Below, piece after piece: positions 17,952-26,389 of a stretch of DNA of 64,000 nt. Under the pieces are notes generated by a model that saw only the letters and a list, made by a program, of their open reading frames with translations, had not been told where the DNA came from and ran no database searches. Source of the DNA: ZC4RG20 sp963782445 (GTDB lineage: Bacteria; Pseudomonadota; Gammaproteobacteria; Steroidobacterales; Rariloculaceae); NCBI GenBank assembly GCA_963782445.1, contig CAWAJM010000001.1, forward strand, positions 1,736,001 to 1,800,000, written 5' to 3'. A program made the translations under genes and the position numbers. The stretch's first letter is position 1. Each line of letters begins with the position of its first letter.

Positions 17952-18872
17952 ATGCGTATCGTTGTCTTTCTCGAGCATCCGGTCGCTGAACTGAGCGCGT
18001 CGAGCGCTCAGCTCGAGCGGCTGCGCGCCGCGCTGGCCGGCCATGCGGTCACGCTGTGCACCGATGAGAAAGCCTTCCTTGCGGCGCTGCCTGCGGCCGA
18101 GGCCGCCGTGGTGTGGCGCTTCCGGGCCGGCTGGTACGCGCGCGCTCCGCAGCTCACCCGCGTCTTCACGCCCGCCGCCGGGCGCGAGCTCGTGGAAGCG
18201 GACCCGGCGGGCCGCGTCGGTCGGGTCTTCGGCGGCTTTCACGGCCGCGTCATGGCCGAGAGCCTGCTCGCCATGATTGGCTTCGTAAACCGTAGGTTCG
18301 GTGCGGCCGTGGCCGCGCAGCGTCGGCGAGCCTGGGCGCGCGATGCCTTCGACGGCTTGCGGCGGCTGGCTGGGCAGACGGCGCTCATCGTGGGCTACGG
18401 GCGTATCGGGCGGGAGTGCGGCCGCCTGCTGCACGCCGTCGGCATGAGCGTCGACGCGCTCAAACGCGATGTCGCGGCGGGCACGGAAGGCGCGGACCGG
18501 GTGTTCGCCCCGAGCGAGCTCCTCACGGCCGTCGCTGCCGCTGATCATGTCGTCAGCGTCCTGCCGAGCGACACGGGAACCGACGGGTTCCTGGGCGCCG
18601 CGGCCTTTGCGGCCATGAAACCGACGGCGGCCGTCTACAATCTCGGTCGCGGTAACGCGATCGACGCCGAAGCGCTGTGCGAGGCGCTGCGGCGCGGCCG
18701 TATCGCCGCCGCCTTCCTCAACGTCTTCCCCGAGGAACCCCTGCCGTCCGAGTCGCCGCTGTGGGATACGCCGAATCTGTTCATGACGCCCCACGTGTCG
18801 GCGCTAACCGTCGATTACCTCGATCTGTACTTCGAGGAGCTGGTGCCGCAGCTGGGCGACGGCCCCACCTGA
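17952..18872 (+). CDS. D-2-hydroxyacid dehydrogenase (NAD-dependent)
   Basis: This 306-residue cytoplasmic oxidoreductase would interconvert a 2-keto acid and a D-2-hydroxy acid with NAD(P)H. The Rossmann motif is IVGYGRIGRECGRLL (near residue 145). Catalytic residues fit the family: Arg in YNLGRGNAID, Glu in NVFPEEPLP and His in MTPHVSALT. The catalytic domain at the N-terminus is shorter than usual, as in the GhrA-like branch. ATG 17952 is chosen because the sequence MRIVVFLEH begins a normal first strand; the frame is open upstream but reads as Arg-rich non-coding sequence. The exact substrate is not visible. Confidence 0.8.
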   Translation: MRIVVFLEHPVAELSASSAQLERLRAALAGHAVTLCTDEKAFLAALPAAEAAVVWRFRAGWYARAPQLTRVFTPAAGRELVEADPAGRVGRVFGGFHGRVMAESLLAMIGFVNRRFGAAVAAQRRRAWARDAFDGLRRLAGQTALIVGYGRIGRECGRLLHAVGMSVDALKRDVAAGTEGADRVFAPSELLTAVAAADHVVSVLPSDTGTDGFLGAAAFAAMKPTAAVYNLGRGNAIDAEALCEALRRGRIAAAFLNVFPEEPLPSESPLWDTPNLFMTPHVSALTVDYLDLYFEELVPQLGDGPT

Positions 18873-19080
18873 GAAACGCTTCGTACACTTCGTACTGTTG
18901 AGATCACCGGGTTTAGCGGCAGGAAGCGGCTAGCTACACTGAAACCGTCGGTAGTGTCGGACTCGGGCCTGCGGAGCTGGCTTGATCCGCGGTGGTTTCG
19001 ACTCCGACAGGCGCCGGCTGCGGCGGCTAGAGGAGCAGTATGGACAGTTGCGCAAAGCATCGGCCGGGGGCGAAGGGCCT

Positions 19081-20262
19081 GTGATCGGTTGGATCCTCGC
19101 CATCGCCGTCTGGACCGGCTTCGGCTTGGCTTGGTGGGCCGCCTCGCTGGTCCTCGTCGCCCCGCGCAGAGACCGGCCCGCGGCCGGGCCGGCGGCCGAC
19201 CGGCGCCGCATCAGCGTGTTCAAGCCGGTCGCGGGCCCGTTGGCGCCGGTGGAGCTCGAGCGCCTCGGCCACTGCCTCGAATCGTTCGTCGCCGAGCTCG
19301 ACCCCGAAAGCGAGATTCTCGTAGGCGTAACGGACCGCGACCGCCCGCAGGCGGCCGGTCTGCTCGCCGAGATCGGCGCCCGCCATCCGGGAGCCCGGCT
19401 CAAGCTCGTGGTGCAGTCCGGGAGAGAAGACTATCCTAATAACAAGATAGCGGTCATGAAGGAGCTCGCGCGGTATGCGAGCGGCGACTTGTGGTTCTGG
19501 AGCGATGCCGATATGGAGGCGCCCGCCGGCACGCTGCGTTCGCTGCGCGAGGACTTCTCGTCCAAAGAGGCGAGTTTCGTGACTTCGCCGTACATCGTGC
19601 GCAAGACGAGCGCCGCGACCAACGTCCTCGACCAGTTGTTCGTGAATCTCGAGTTCTACCCGGGCGCCGTGCTCCTCGGCCGCCTCGGTCTCATCGACTT
19701 CGGCTTCGGTTCGGGCCTGTTGTTCGAGGCTTCGCGCTTCAAGCGCCGCGTCGACTGGGACTACCTCGGCACGTGCCTTGCCGACGATTATCAACTCGGC
19801 CGCCTGCTCGGTCACGGCCGGCTCGGCCGCGTACGGCTCGCGACCGTTCCAGGTCCGAACGGCTGGCTCGCCGCCCTGCTGCACTATTTACGCTGGCACA
19901 AGACCATCCGCTGGTGCCGGCCCGTGTCGTACGCCGCGCAGCTGTTCGTGCTGCCCATCGTCGGCTGTATCTTGTCCGTCATCTGTTATCCGGTGTCGCC
20001 GCTGCCCTGGTATGCGCTCGGCTCGGTCATGACGTTCGACTGCATCGCGGCCTACGCCGTTTGCCGCGTGCTCGGTTCGCCGCTGCCGCTGCGGCATCTG
20101 CCTGCCGTCGCGGGCTGGAGCCTCATCAGAGGCTTCGTATGGATGGCGTGCTGGCTGCCGTGGCCGATCGTCTGGCGCAGTCAGAAGTGGTGGTCGCCGC
20201 GGCTCGAGTGGCGGCATCGCGCGGGGGCGTTCGACACCGATCATCCACCCGGTGCTGCGTGA
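19081..20262 (+). CDS. hpnI: hopanoid-type glycosyltransferase (HpnI-like, ceramide glucosyltransferase family)
   Basis: HpnI adds N-acetylglucosamine to bacteriohopanetetrol at the inner membrane. The 393-residue product has an N-terminal membrane segment (ILAIAVWTGFGLAWWAASLVL), a GT2 core and C-terminal membrane segments. GT2 landmarks are SVFKPVAG, FWSDADMEAP (metal-binding Asp-x-Asp), DDYQLGRLLG and RWHKTIRW, the RxxRW-like site typical of ceramide glucosyltransferases. GTG 19081 is preferred because translation then begins at the first membrane segment; an upstream TTG at 18982 would add 33 residues. The hopanoid role rests largely on the convergent HpnK-like gene that overlaps its 3' end by 22 bp. 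No hpnJ or squalene-hopene cyclase gene is present. Confidence 0.75.
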   Translation: MIGWILAIAVWTGFGLAWWAASLVLVAPRRDRPAAGPAADRRRISVFKPVAGPLAPVELERLGHCLESFVAELDPESEILVGVTDRDRPQAAGLLAEIGARHPGARLKLVVQSGREDYPNNKIAVMKELARYASGDLWFWSDADMEAPAGTLRSLREDFSSKEASFVTSPYIVRKTSAATNVLDQLFVNLEFYPGAVLLGRLGLIDFGFGSGLLFEASRFKRRVDWDYLGTCLADDYQLGRLLGHGRLGRVRLATVPGPNGWLAALLHYLRWHKTIRWCRPVSYAAQLFVLPIVGCILSVICYPVSPLPWYALGSVMTFDCIAAYAVCRVLGSPLPLRHLPAVAGWSLIRGFVWMACWLPWPIVWRSQKWWSPRLEWRHRAGAFDTDHPPGAA

Positions 20263-21002
20263 CCCGATGCGCCGTGCGCGCCGCCGCTGTCCCTGCCGGT
20301 CCATCCCCGAAGCTCGACGAGACAGCTCGTGTCCGCGTCCGTCTCGATGCGCCGCGGATGGAACATGAATTCGTGGAGGCCGTCGCCGAGCCCGGGCAGC
20401 GCGGCCTCGATCTCGGCGGCCCGCATGCTTTCGATACGGTCGAGTCCCCAGAGCGTCGTGCTCGTCGCGAAGGGCCAAGGCTGCATGCGATTCTGCAGCA
20501 GGAAGTGCAGCGTACCGTAGCCGAGCTGCATCGCGCTCGGCGCAAAGAAGCGCGGCGTGCCCCAGCGAATCCAGCCGTCGAAGCCGGCGGGCAGGGTCTC
20601 GATGAGCATGCGGCGCACGAACGGGTGCGCATGAAGGTGATGGTGGCCGCTGACGAATCGGCAGGGCAGGCCGGTCCGCTCGAAGGCGTCCCATTGCGCG
20701 CGAACCTCCTCGCGGGCGAGCCGGCGCATGTGCGGCGACAGGCCGAGTGCGAAGCCGGCACCCATCGGCGAGCGCCACGGCCAGCGTTCGAGCGTCAGCG
20801 GCTGACTGTCGACGAGATGCAGATGCAGGCCGATCTGCAGCTGAGGCACCTCGCGTGCACGGGTTACGGCCGCCTCGGTGCCGGGCTGCCCCATCATGAG
20901 TGCGGCGCCGTCGAGGACGCCATGGAGATGAGCATGAAAGATCGCGTCGTTGATCGAATCGGTCAGGCCGAGATCGTCGGCGATGAAGAGGATTTGTCTC
21001 AC
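20241..21002 (-). CDS. hpnK: hopanoid-associated deacetylase (HpnK-like, YdjC/ChbG family)
   Basis: HpnK removes the acetyl group from the N-acetylglucosamine that HpnI attaches to hopanoids. The 253-residue product begins with the YdjC metal-site motif IADDLGLTDSIN and has the second metal-binding segment VSGHHHLHAHP. The start is the GTG at 21002 with AAGGGAA just upstream; a TTG nine codons earlier adds nothing conserved. It is transcribed towards the HpnI-like gene and the two overlap by 22 bp at their 3' ends. Without that partner a generic chitooligosaccharide deacetylase would be equally possible. Confidence 0.75.
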   Translation of the reverse strand: MRQILFIADDLGLTDSINDAIFHAHLHGVLDGAALMMGQPGTEAAVTRAREVPQLQIGLHLHLVDSQPLTLERWPWRSPMGAGFALGLSPHMRRLAREEVRAQWDAFERTGLPCRFVSGHHHLHAHPFVRRMLIETLPAGFDGWIRWGTPRFFAPSAMQLGYGTLHFLLQNRMQPWPFATSTTLWGLDRIESMRAAEIEAALPGLGDGLHEFMFHPRRIETDADTSCLVELRGWTGRDSGGAHGASGHAAPGG

Positions 21003-21082
21003 AGCTGCTTCCCTTTGCCGTGCGCCCAATATAGCGGGGAAGCGACCCGGCCGGTATCCGGCAAGGCACCCGGAGCCGCGCG

Positions 21083-21724
21083 ATGCTGAGCCGGCTGTTT
21101 CACGCCATCGACGAGCATCTGCGTCGGCAGCAGAACATCGTGGAGTTCTGGAACGACCCGGAGTGCGTGTTCCGGATCCGCTTCTGCCGCGCCGAGCGCG
21201 TGCTGCCGCTCGAGCAGGGCGAGATTCCTGCCGGTGCCGCGATGCTCGAGCTGCATTACTGGAACGAGCATTTGCCGCAGCCGCCCGACGGCGGGCCGGA
21301 TCTCATGTGGGCGGCCAAGGGCCGGCGCATGCTCATGACCTCGTTGGCCAAGCTTGCCGACTGGATCGAGCGCACGCCGGAGGCGCGCGACATACAGGGC
21401 GTATTCGCGATCACGACGTTTCTCTCGCCCAGGGAGGCGCAGACCGGCGAGCGGCTGCTGGCGCGGCTCGGGTTTCGCTACGAGCCCTTCACGAGCGGTG
21501 CGTTTCGAGACTTCTGGGAGAACGTCTACGTGTGGTTTCTGAACCGGACTTTCGGCGGCGGCCGGGTGCGCAAGCGTTCGGTCCGGGGACTGCGCCGGGT
21601 GCTCGTCTGGATGGCGCGCGACGATCTCGTGGCGCGCTTCGGCGCCCGCGCTCCGAGCGTGCCGCGCGCCTCGAAGGCGGCCACGGACGTGGGGCCGCAC
21701 CGCGTCTCCGGCGCGCGGGACTGA
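21083..21724 (+). CDS. YkoP-like domain protein
   Basis: This 213-residue protein has no signal peptide or clear membrane segment. Its first half (FRIRFCRAERVLPLEQGEI, then MLELHYWNEHLP) resembles the small YkoP domain found beside polysaccharide deacetylases and glycosyltransferases. Its function is unknown. The C-terminal 50 residues are basic. It lies 80 bp from the divergent HpnK-like gene and 9 bp before the sulfotransferase gene, so a role in lipid or glycan modification is plausible but only by context. Confidence 0.55.
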   Translation: MLSRLFHAIDEHLRRQQNIVEFWNDPECVFRIRFCRAERVLPLEQGEIPAGAAMLELHYWNEHLPQPPDGGPDLMWAAKGRRMLMTSLAKLADWIERTPEARDIQGVFAITTFLSPREAQTGERLLARLGFRYEPFTSGAFRDFWENVYVWFLNRTFGGGRVRKRSVRGLRRVLVWMARDDLVARFGARAPSVPRASKAATDVGPHRVSGARD

Positions 21725-21733
21725 CGCCGCGGG

Positions 21734-22933
21734 ATGTTCGATTTCGCCGGGTTCTTTCGCTTCCTGCGTCGTTGGTTCTTCGGGCTCGAATGGACGCCGC
21801 GGCGCGCGCTCGTCGCCTGCGCGTTCTTGCTGTTCGTGCCGCTCGAGCTCATCGTGCACGCGGCGCTCGGTGCCGACGCATTGCTTTATCCCCGCTATCG
21901 CCGTCGGGCCGTGCACGAGCCCGTGTTCATCACAGGCAACCCGCGCAGCGGCACGACCTTCCTGCACCGCCTGCTGGCCGAGGACACGACGCGGTTCTCG
22001 ACGATGCGCATGTGGGAGATTCTATTCGCGCCAGCGATTGTGCAGCGCCGCATCGTCCGCGGCCTCGCGCGGCTCGAGCGCGGTCTCGGTGCGCCGGTCG
22101 CGCGGATTTGGCAGCGCGTCGAGAGGCGCTGGGCGGCCATCAACGTCATGCACCGCGTCTCGCTCGCGGCGCCCGAGGAGGACGACTACCTGCTGCTGCA
22201 CGCCTGGGCGGCGCTCACCGCCGGGCTCTCGGCCGGGCTGCTCGACGAAGCGAGACCCTACACGTTCTTCGATAAGGCGATGCCCGCAAGCGAGCGGACG
22301 CGCATCATGCGGTTCTACCGGCGCTGCGTGCAGCGGCATCTCGAGGCCGAGGCGCGCAGCCGCGGTGCGCGTGGCGGCGCCGCGGCGCGGCAGTATCTCG
22401 CGAAGAATCCCGCGCTCTGCCCGAAGCTCGGCTCGGTGCTCGAGGAATTCCCCGATGCGCGCATCGTCTACCTCGTGCGCAACCCGCTCGAGGCCATACC
22501 GTCCTACGTGAGCATGATGGATTACTCGTGGCGTGCCGTCGGCATTGCGGGCCGGCGCGATGCGCTGCGCGAGTATTTGCTCGAGATGGCGGCGCATTGG
22601 TATCGGTATCCGCTCGAGCTCCTCGCCGGCGCGCCGGCCGAGCGCTACATCATCGTGCGGTACGACGATCTCGTGCACGATCCCGAGGGGACCGTGCGCG
22701 GAATCTACGACCATTTTGGGTGGGTCATGGACGAGGGCTTCGCTGCGTTGCTGCAGGCGGAGGCCGGGCGGGCGCGGCGTTTTCGGAGCCGGCACGATTA
22801 CGCCCTCGAGCAGCTCGGCTTGAGCCGGGCGCACATTCTCGCCGAGTTCGAAGACGTCATCGAGCGCTTCGGTTTCGAGGTGGAAGCGGGGACGCGCTGC
22901 GGTCGGACACAATCCAACTTCCGCAAGGAGTGA
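21734..22933 (+). CDS. sulfotransferase family protein
   Basis: This 399-residue enzyme would transfer sulfate from PAPS to an acceptor. The 5'-phosphosulfate loop is ITGNPRSGTTFLHRLL (about residues 59-74) and the 3'-phosphate motif is YLVRNPLEAIPSYVSMM, both intact. A hydrophobic segment near residues 24-45 (ALVACAFLLFVPLELIVHAAL) may anchor it to the membrane. It starts 9 bp after the YkoP-like gene and is probably co-transcribed with it. The acceptor is unknown; the neighbouring hopanoid genes make a lipid headgroup a reasonable guess. It is not the parent of the decayed sulfotransferase at 5201, whose sequence differs. Confidence 0.82.
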   Translation: MFDFAGFFRFLRRWFFGLEWTPRRALVACAFLLFVPLELIVHAALGADALLYPRYRRRAVHEPVFITGNPRSGTTFLHRLLAEDTTRFSTMRMWEILFAPAIVQRRIVRGLARLERGLGAPVARIWQRVERRWAAINVMHRVSLAAPEEDDYLLLHAWAALTAGLSAGLLDEARPYTFFDKAMPASERTRIMRFYRRCVQRHLEAEARSRGARGGAAARQYLAKNPALCPKLGSVLEEFPDARIVYLVRNPLEAIPSYVSMMDYSWRAVGIAGRRDALREYLLEMAAHWYRYPLELLAGAPAERYIIVRYDDLVHDPEGTVRGIYDHFGWVMDEGFAALLQAEAGRARRFRSRHDYALEQLGLSRAHILAEFEDVIERFGFEVEAGTRCGRTQSNFRKE

Positions 22934-23101
22934 CCGGACGGCATCGAGGCGCCCAGCGGGGCGTCAGCCCTTCGCCGAATTGCGGGCCAATCGGACAGAA
23001 AGATGCCTCGGCCAACACCGGCCGGGCGCGTAGGATCGAGCGCCGAGCAAGCATGGCGAAGGACAACGGCCCGGATGCTTGGGCCGTGCAGGAGGCGCAC
23101 C

Positions 23102-23932
23102 GTGAGCGAGGAGCTCGTCGATCCATTTGAGTGCGAAATGTGGGAAATGCACGACAGGCTCGGCGAGGAGGTAACGGCCGAGTCGTGCATGTCCTTGATT
23201 AGGAGCATCGAGAAACACGGGCAGAAGCAACCCGCTCTCGGCAGGCGCGTAAACAAACCGAAAGGCCAGGCCGTGGAGCTCATTTACGGGGCGAGGCGGC
23301 TCTTTGCGGCCCGTTACCTCGGGATTCCGTTGCTCGTCGTCCTCCGGAACCTCGACACCCGCGCGGCTTTGATCGAAATGGATATCGAGAACCGCGTCCG
23401 CACGGACATCAGCCCCTACGAAAGGGGGCTCAGCTACAGCCGCTGGCTGCGAAGGGGTCACTTCTCGAGCCAGGTCGAGATCGCAAGGGCGCTGCGCGTC
23501 TCGGAGGCGCAGATATCGCGGCTGCTGCGCTTCGCGGAGCTTCCCGCAGTGGTCCTTCAGGCGTTTCCGTCGCCCAGCGATATCCGGGAAGAGTGGGCCG
23601 TCGTACTTGCCAGGCGTCTCACGGATCCCGAGCGCCGCGAGCGGCTACTACGGCGGGCACGCGCGTGTAAAGGCGCGGGCGCCCGGCTATCGGCACAAGC
23701 CGCCTACGAGGTCCTTCTTTCCGAGGGGCCGGGGCCTGCACGCCCAGTGCGGGCGCGAGACGAAATCATCAAGGATGCGAAGGGGGCGCCTTTACTCAGG
23801 GTCAGGTTTCGAACGAAGGCCGTGCACCTCATCGTACCCAAGGAGCGCGTCAGCGCGAGCACGTTGCGGGAGATCACGGAGGGGGTGAAGGTCATGATCG
23901 AGTCCGCGCGGCCGCCGGCCGACGCGAAGTGA
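23102..23932 (+). CDS. stand-alone ParB/Spo0J-like DNA-binding protein
   Basis: The 276-residue product has a ParB N-terminal domain with the nucleotide-binding GARRLFAARYLGIPLLVVL segment (GARR replaces the usual GERR). The ENRVRTDISPYERGLSYSRWL motif and a helix-turn-helix (SQVEIARALRVSEAQISRLLRF) follow. GTG 23102 has AGGAGG seven bases upstream; the 33 residues before it look non-coding. There is no parA nearby, so it is more likely a regulator or a plasmid/phage-derived relic than a chromosome partition protein. Its last 41 bp overlap the convergent importer ATPase gene. Confidence 0.8.
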   Translation: MSEELVDPFECEMWEMHDRLGEEVTAESCMSLIRSIEKHGQKQPALGRRVNKPKGQAVELIYGARRLFAARYLGIPLLVVLRNLDTRAALIEMDIENRVRTDISPYERGLSYSRWLRRGHFSSQVEIARALRVSEAQISRLLRFAELPAVVLQAFPSPSDIREEWAVVLARRLTDPERRERLLRRARACKGAGARLSAQAAYEVLLSEGPGPARPVRARDEIIKDAKGAPLLRVRFRTKAVHLIVPKERVSASTLREITEGVKVMIESARPPADAK

Positions 23933-25508
23933 TTGCGAGTCCCGTGCAGCCGACGAGCGAAGCCGTATAGGGGTGGCGCGGACGGCTGAACACCTCGTCG
24001 ACGGGGCCGAGTTCGCAAAGTCTGCCCTCGTGAAGCACAGCGACGCGGTCGCTGAGGGTACGAACGGCCTCGAGATCGTGCGAGATGAAGATGTACGCAA
24101 GGCCGCGTGCGTCGCGAAGCTCGCGAAACAGGTCGAGGAGGCGCATCTTCGCGGAGGCATCCAGCGAAGCGACGGCTTCGTCGCAGACGATGACCGCCGG
24201 CGCGAGCGTGAGGGCGCGCGCGACCGCTACGCGCTGGCACTGGCCCCCCGAGAGCTCATGAGGCCGGCGCCGCGCATAGCGGCCCGGTGGCAGACCGACT
24301 CGTTCGAGTGCCTCATGGGCGCGGCGCAGGCGTTCCCGGCGCCCGACCCGGCGCAGCGCGACCAAGGGCTCCGCTACGGAAGACTCGACCCGCCAGCGCG
24401 GATCCAAGGAGCTGACAGGGTTCTGGAATACGATCTGCAACTCGGCGCGGCGCTCTCGCAGTCGGCGCCGATGCAACCGCATGAGGTCCGTGCCGCGCAG
24501 CAGCACCGTGCCGGACACGGGCCGCGGCGCGAGCAGTAGCGTGCGCGCCAGCGTGGACTTGCCGGCTCCCGATTCCCCTATGACGCCGAGGGTCTCGCGT
24601 GCGTAGAGCGTGAACGAAATGTCGCGCAGCCCAAAGGCCGCGCGCCCGCCCGCCCTGTCTTCGAACGCTTGCCGGAGCCGCCTCGCCTCGAGCACGGGCG
24701 GTTCCGTGCCGTCACCCCCGAGCGCCGAACCGCGAAGCCGCTTCGCCGGTTCAGGGCGCGGCGGCATGCGGGCGGCGCGTGCCCGCTCCGACAGGGCCTC
24801 GGGCCCGCGGGCGATCGTTCGGCCCGCCTGCAGCACCAGCGCGTCGTCGGCGCGGTTTGCCGCGAGCGCGAGGTCGTGCGTGATGAGCACCAGCCCCGTC
24901 CCGAGGCGCTGCTGCCTCGCCTCTAGCACGTGCATGACGGTCGCGCGCGTGATTGCGTCGAGCGCGCTTGTGCTCTCGTCCGCGATCACGATCTTCGGCT
25001 CCGCCGCCAGCGCGACGGCGATCATGGCCCGTTGCCGCATGCCGCCCGCCAGCTCGTGCGGCAAGGCGCCATATGAGCTGTCGCCCGCGAGCCCGAGCTG
25101 CTCGAGCAGCTGCACGGCCCGGTGCTTGGCTTCCCGGCGACCTGCGTGCCCGTGCACACGCACGGCTTCGGCGATTTGCGGGCCTATCGACATCGTTGGA
25201 TTCAGTGCACGGCCCGGGTCCTGGGGTATCAGCGCCAGGTCGCGGCCCCGGTGCCGCCTGAGCTCGCGTTCGGCCAGGCCGACGAGCTCCTTGCCGAGCA
25301 GCCGGACCGAGCCGGAGAGCCGGGCCGTTCGCGGCAGCAGACCGAGGAGCGCGAGGACCGTGAGGGTTTTGCCGGCCCCCGACTCGCCGACGATCGCCAC
25401 GGTTTTTCCCGCGCCGAGGCTGAGCGCCAGGTCCTCTACGACGCGAACGTCTCGGCGTCCCTGCCGGAAACCGATGCAGAGGCCGCGAACCTCGAGCAGT
25501 GGGATCAA
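23892..25508 (-). CDS. fused peptide-importer ATPase (DppD-DppF type) of the accessory island
   Basis: This 538-residue protein has two ABC domains. Domain one has Walker A GESGAGKTL, signature LAGGMRQRAMIA and Walker B IVIADESTSALD. Domain two has Walker A GESGAGKST, signature LSGGQCQRVAVA and Walker B VIVCDEAVASLD. In both, the residue after the catalytic Glu departs from the common Pro (DES, DEA). It is 170 residues shorter than the fused ATPase at 9867 and has lost the Cys-rich tails. I start it at TTG 25508, whose TTGA overlaps the permease stop; the open frame further upstream is antisense noise inside the permease gene. The 3' end overlaps the ParB-like gene by 41 bp. Confidence 0.85.
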   Translation of the reverse strand: MIPLLEVRGLCIGFRQGRRDVRVVEDLALSLGAGKTVAIVGESGAGKTLTVLALLGLLPRTARLSGSVRLLGKELVGLAERELRRHRGRDLALIPQDPGRALNPTMSIGPQIAEAVRVHGHAGRREAKHRAVQLLEQLGLAGDSSYGALPHELAGGMRQRAMIAVALAAEPKIVIADESTSALDAITRATVMHVLEARQQRLGTGLVLITHDLALAANRADDALVLQAGRTIARGPEALSERARAARMPPRPEPAKRLRGSALGGDGTEPPVLEARRLRQAFEDRAGGRAAFGLRDISFTLYARETLGVIGESGAGKSTLARTLLLAPRPVSGTVLLRGTDLMRLHRRRLRERRAELQIVFQNPVSSLDPRWRVESSVAEPLVALRRVGRRERLRRAHEALERVGLPPGRYARRRPHELSGGQCQRVAVARALTLAPAVIVCDEAVASLDASAKMRLLDLFRELRDARGLAYIFISHDLEAVRTLSDRVAVLHEGRLCELGPVDEVFSRPRHPYTASLVGCTGLAITSRRPAAARTRS

Positions 25509-26389
25509 TTCACGTTCCCTCTGTAGCGCAGTGCCTCCGCCAGAAGGTTCAGCGAGAGGACCGTCACGAACAACAGCGCGCCGGGCGCAATGACGAGCCG
25601 CGGGGCGACGGCCAGCGCCTGCCGCCCTTGGAAGATCATGTTTCCCCACGTCGGCTGCGGCAGCGCGATCCCGAAGCCGAGGAAGCTCAGTGCGCCGTCG
25701 AGCATCATGACCCCTCCCGTGCCGAGCAGGGCGCAGGCGATCAGAGGCGGCAGGACGTTGGGCACGACATGCGTGGCCAGCGCGCGCCAGATGGGCAGCC
25801 CACAGAGGCTGGCGGCCAGCATGAAAGGTTGTGCGCACAGGCGCAGGGTGGCGGCCCGGGCCACTCGTGCGAACGCGGGCACGGCGAAAAAGACGAGCGC
25901 GATGACGGTGGCGAACGCGCCGGGCCCGAGGCCCTGGGCAATCGCGATCACGAGCACGAGGGCGGGAAAAGCCGTCGCGGCGTCCACGAGGCGCATGACG
26001 ATCGAGTCGACGACGCCGCCGACGTAGGCGGCAAGAGCGCCCAACGTGCCGCCCGCGAGCAGCCCCAGAACGTTGACGGCCGCAGCGATCAGAAGTGACG
26101 TGCGGCCGCCGTAGCACAGGCGCGCTGCCACGTCGTTGCCGTCGAGGTCCGTGCCCAGGAGGTGTCCCGGAGAGAGGAGCGGCAGGTTCGACTCGAGCAC
26201 GTTGCCGCCAACAGGAGCTGGAATCGGTGCCAGCGCCGGAACCGCAAAGCAGCCCACGGCGATCGCGAGTAGAACGGCGGCCGGCAGACCTATCGCCAGC
26301 CGGGGTCGCTGTCTGCCGGTGGGGCGGGCGCTTGGCTTCGACGCTGCCGCGGCCGCATTCGAAAGGCGAGCGTCTTCAGCCGCGCTCAT
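25505..26389 (-). CDS. peptide-type ABC importer permease (DppC-like) of the accessory island
   Basis: This 294-residue permease has a basic, Ser/Ala-rich N-terminus, a first membrane segment (LPAAVLLAIAVGCFAVPAL), the family motif GHLLGTDLDGNDVAARL and about five further segments. The EAA-like loop is LAASLCGLPIWRALATHVVPN, less conserved than in the importer at 7970. ATG 26389 lies inside the upstream permease gene (14 bp overlap), and the 3' end overlaps the ATPase start by 4 bp. Confidence 0.85.
   Translation of the reverse strand: MSAAEDARLSNAAAAASKPSARPTGRQRPRLAIGLPAAVLLAIAVGCFAVPALAPIPAPVGGNVLESNLPLLSPGHLLGTDLDGNDVAARLCYGGRTSLLIAAAVNVLGLLAGGTLGALAAYVGGVVDSIVMRLVDAATAFPALVLVIAIAQGLGPGAFATVIALVFFAVPAFARVARAATLRLCAQPFMLAASLCGLPIWRALATHVVPNVLPPLIACALLGTGGVMMLDGALSFLGFGIALPQPTWGNMIFQGRQALAVAPRLVIAPGALLFVTVLSLNLLAEALRYRGNVN

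Noticed and set aside
25509..26117. N-terminal extension of the island ATPase
   Set aside because: It is an off-frame reading of the DppC-like permease gene; the ATPase domain begins right after TTG 25508.
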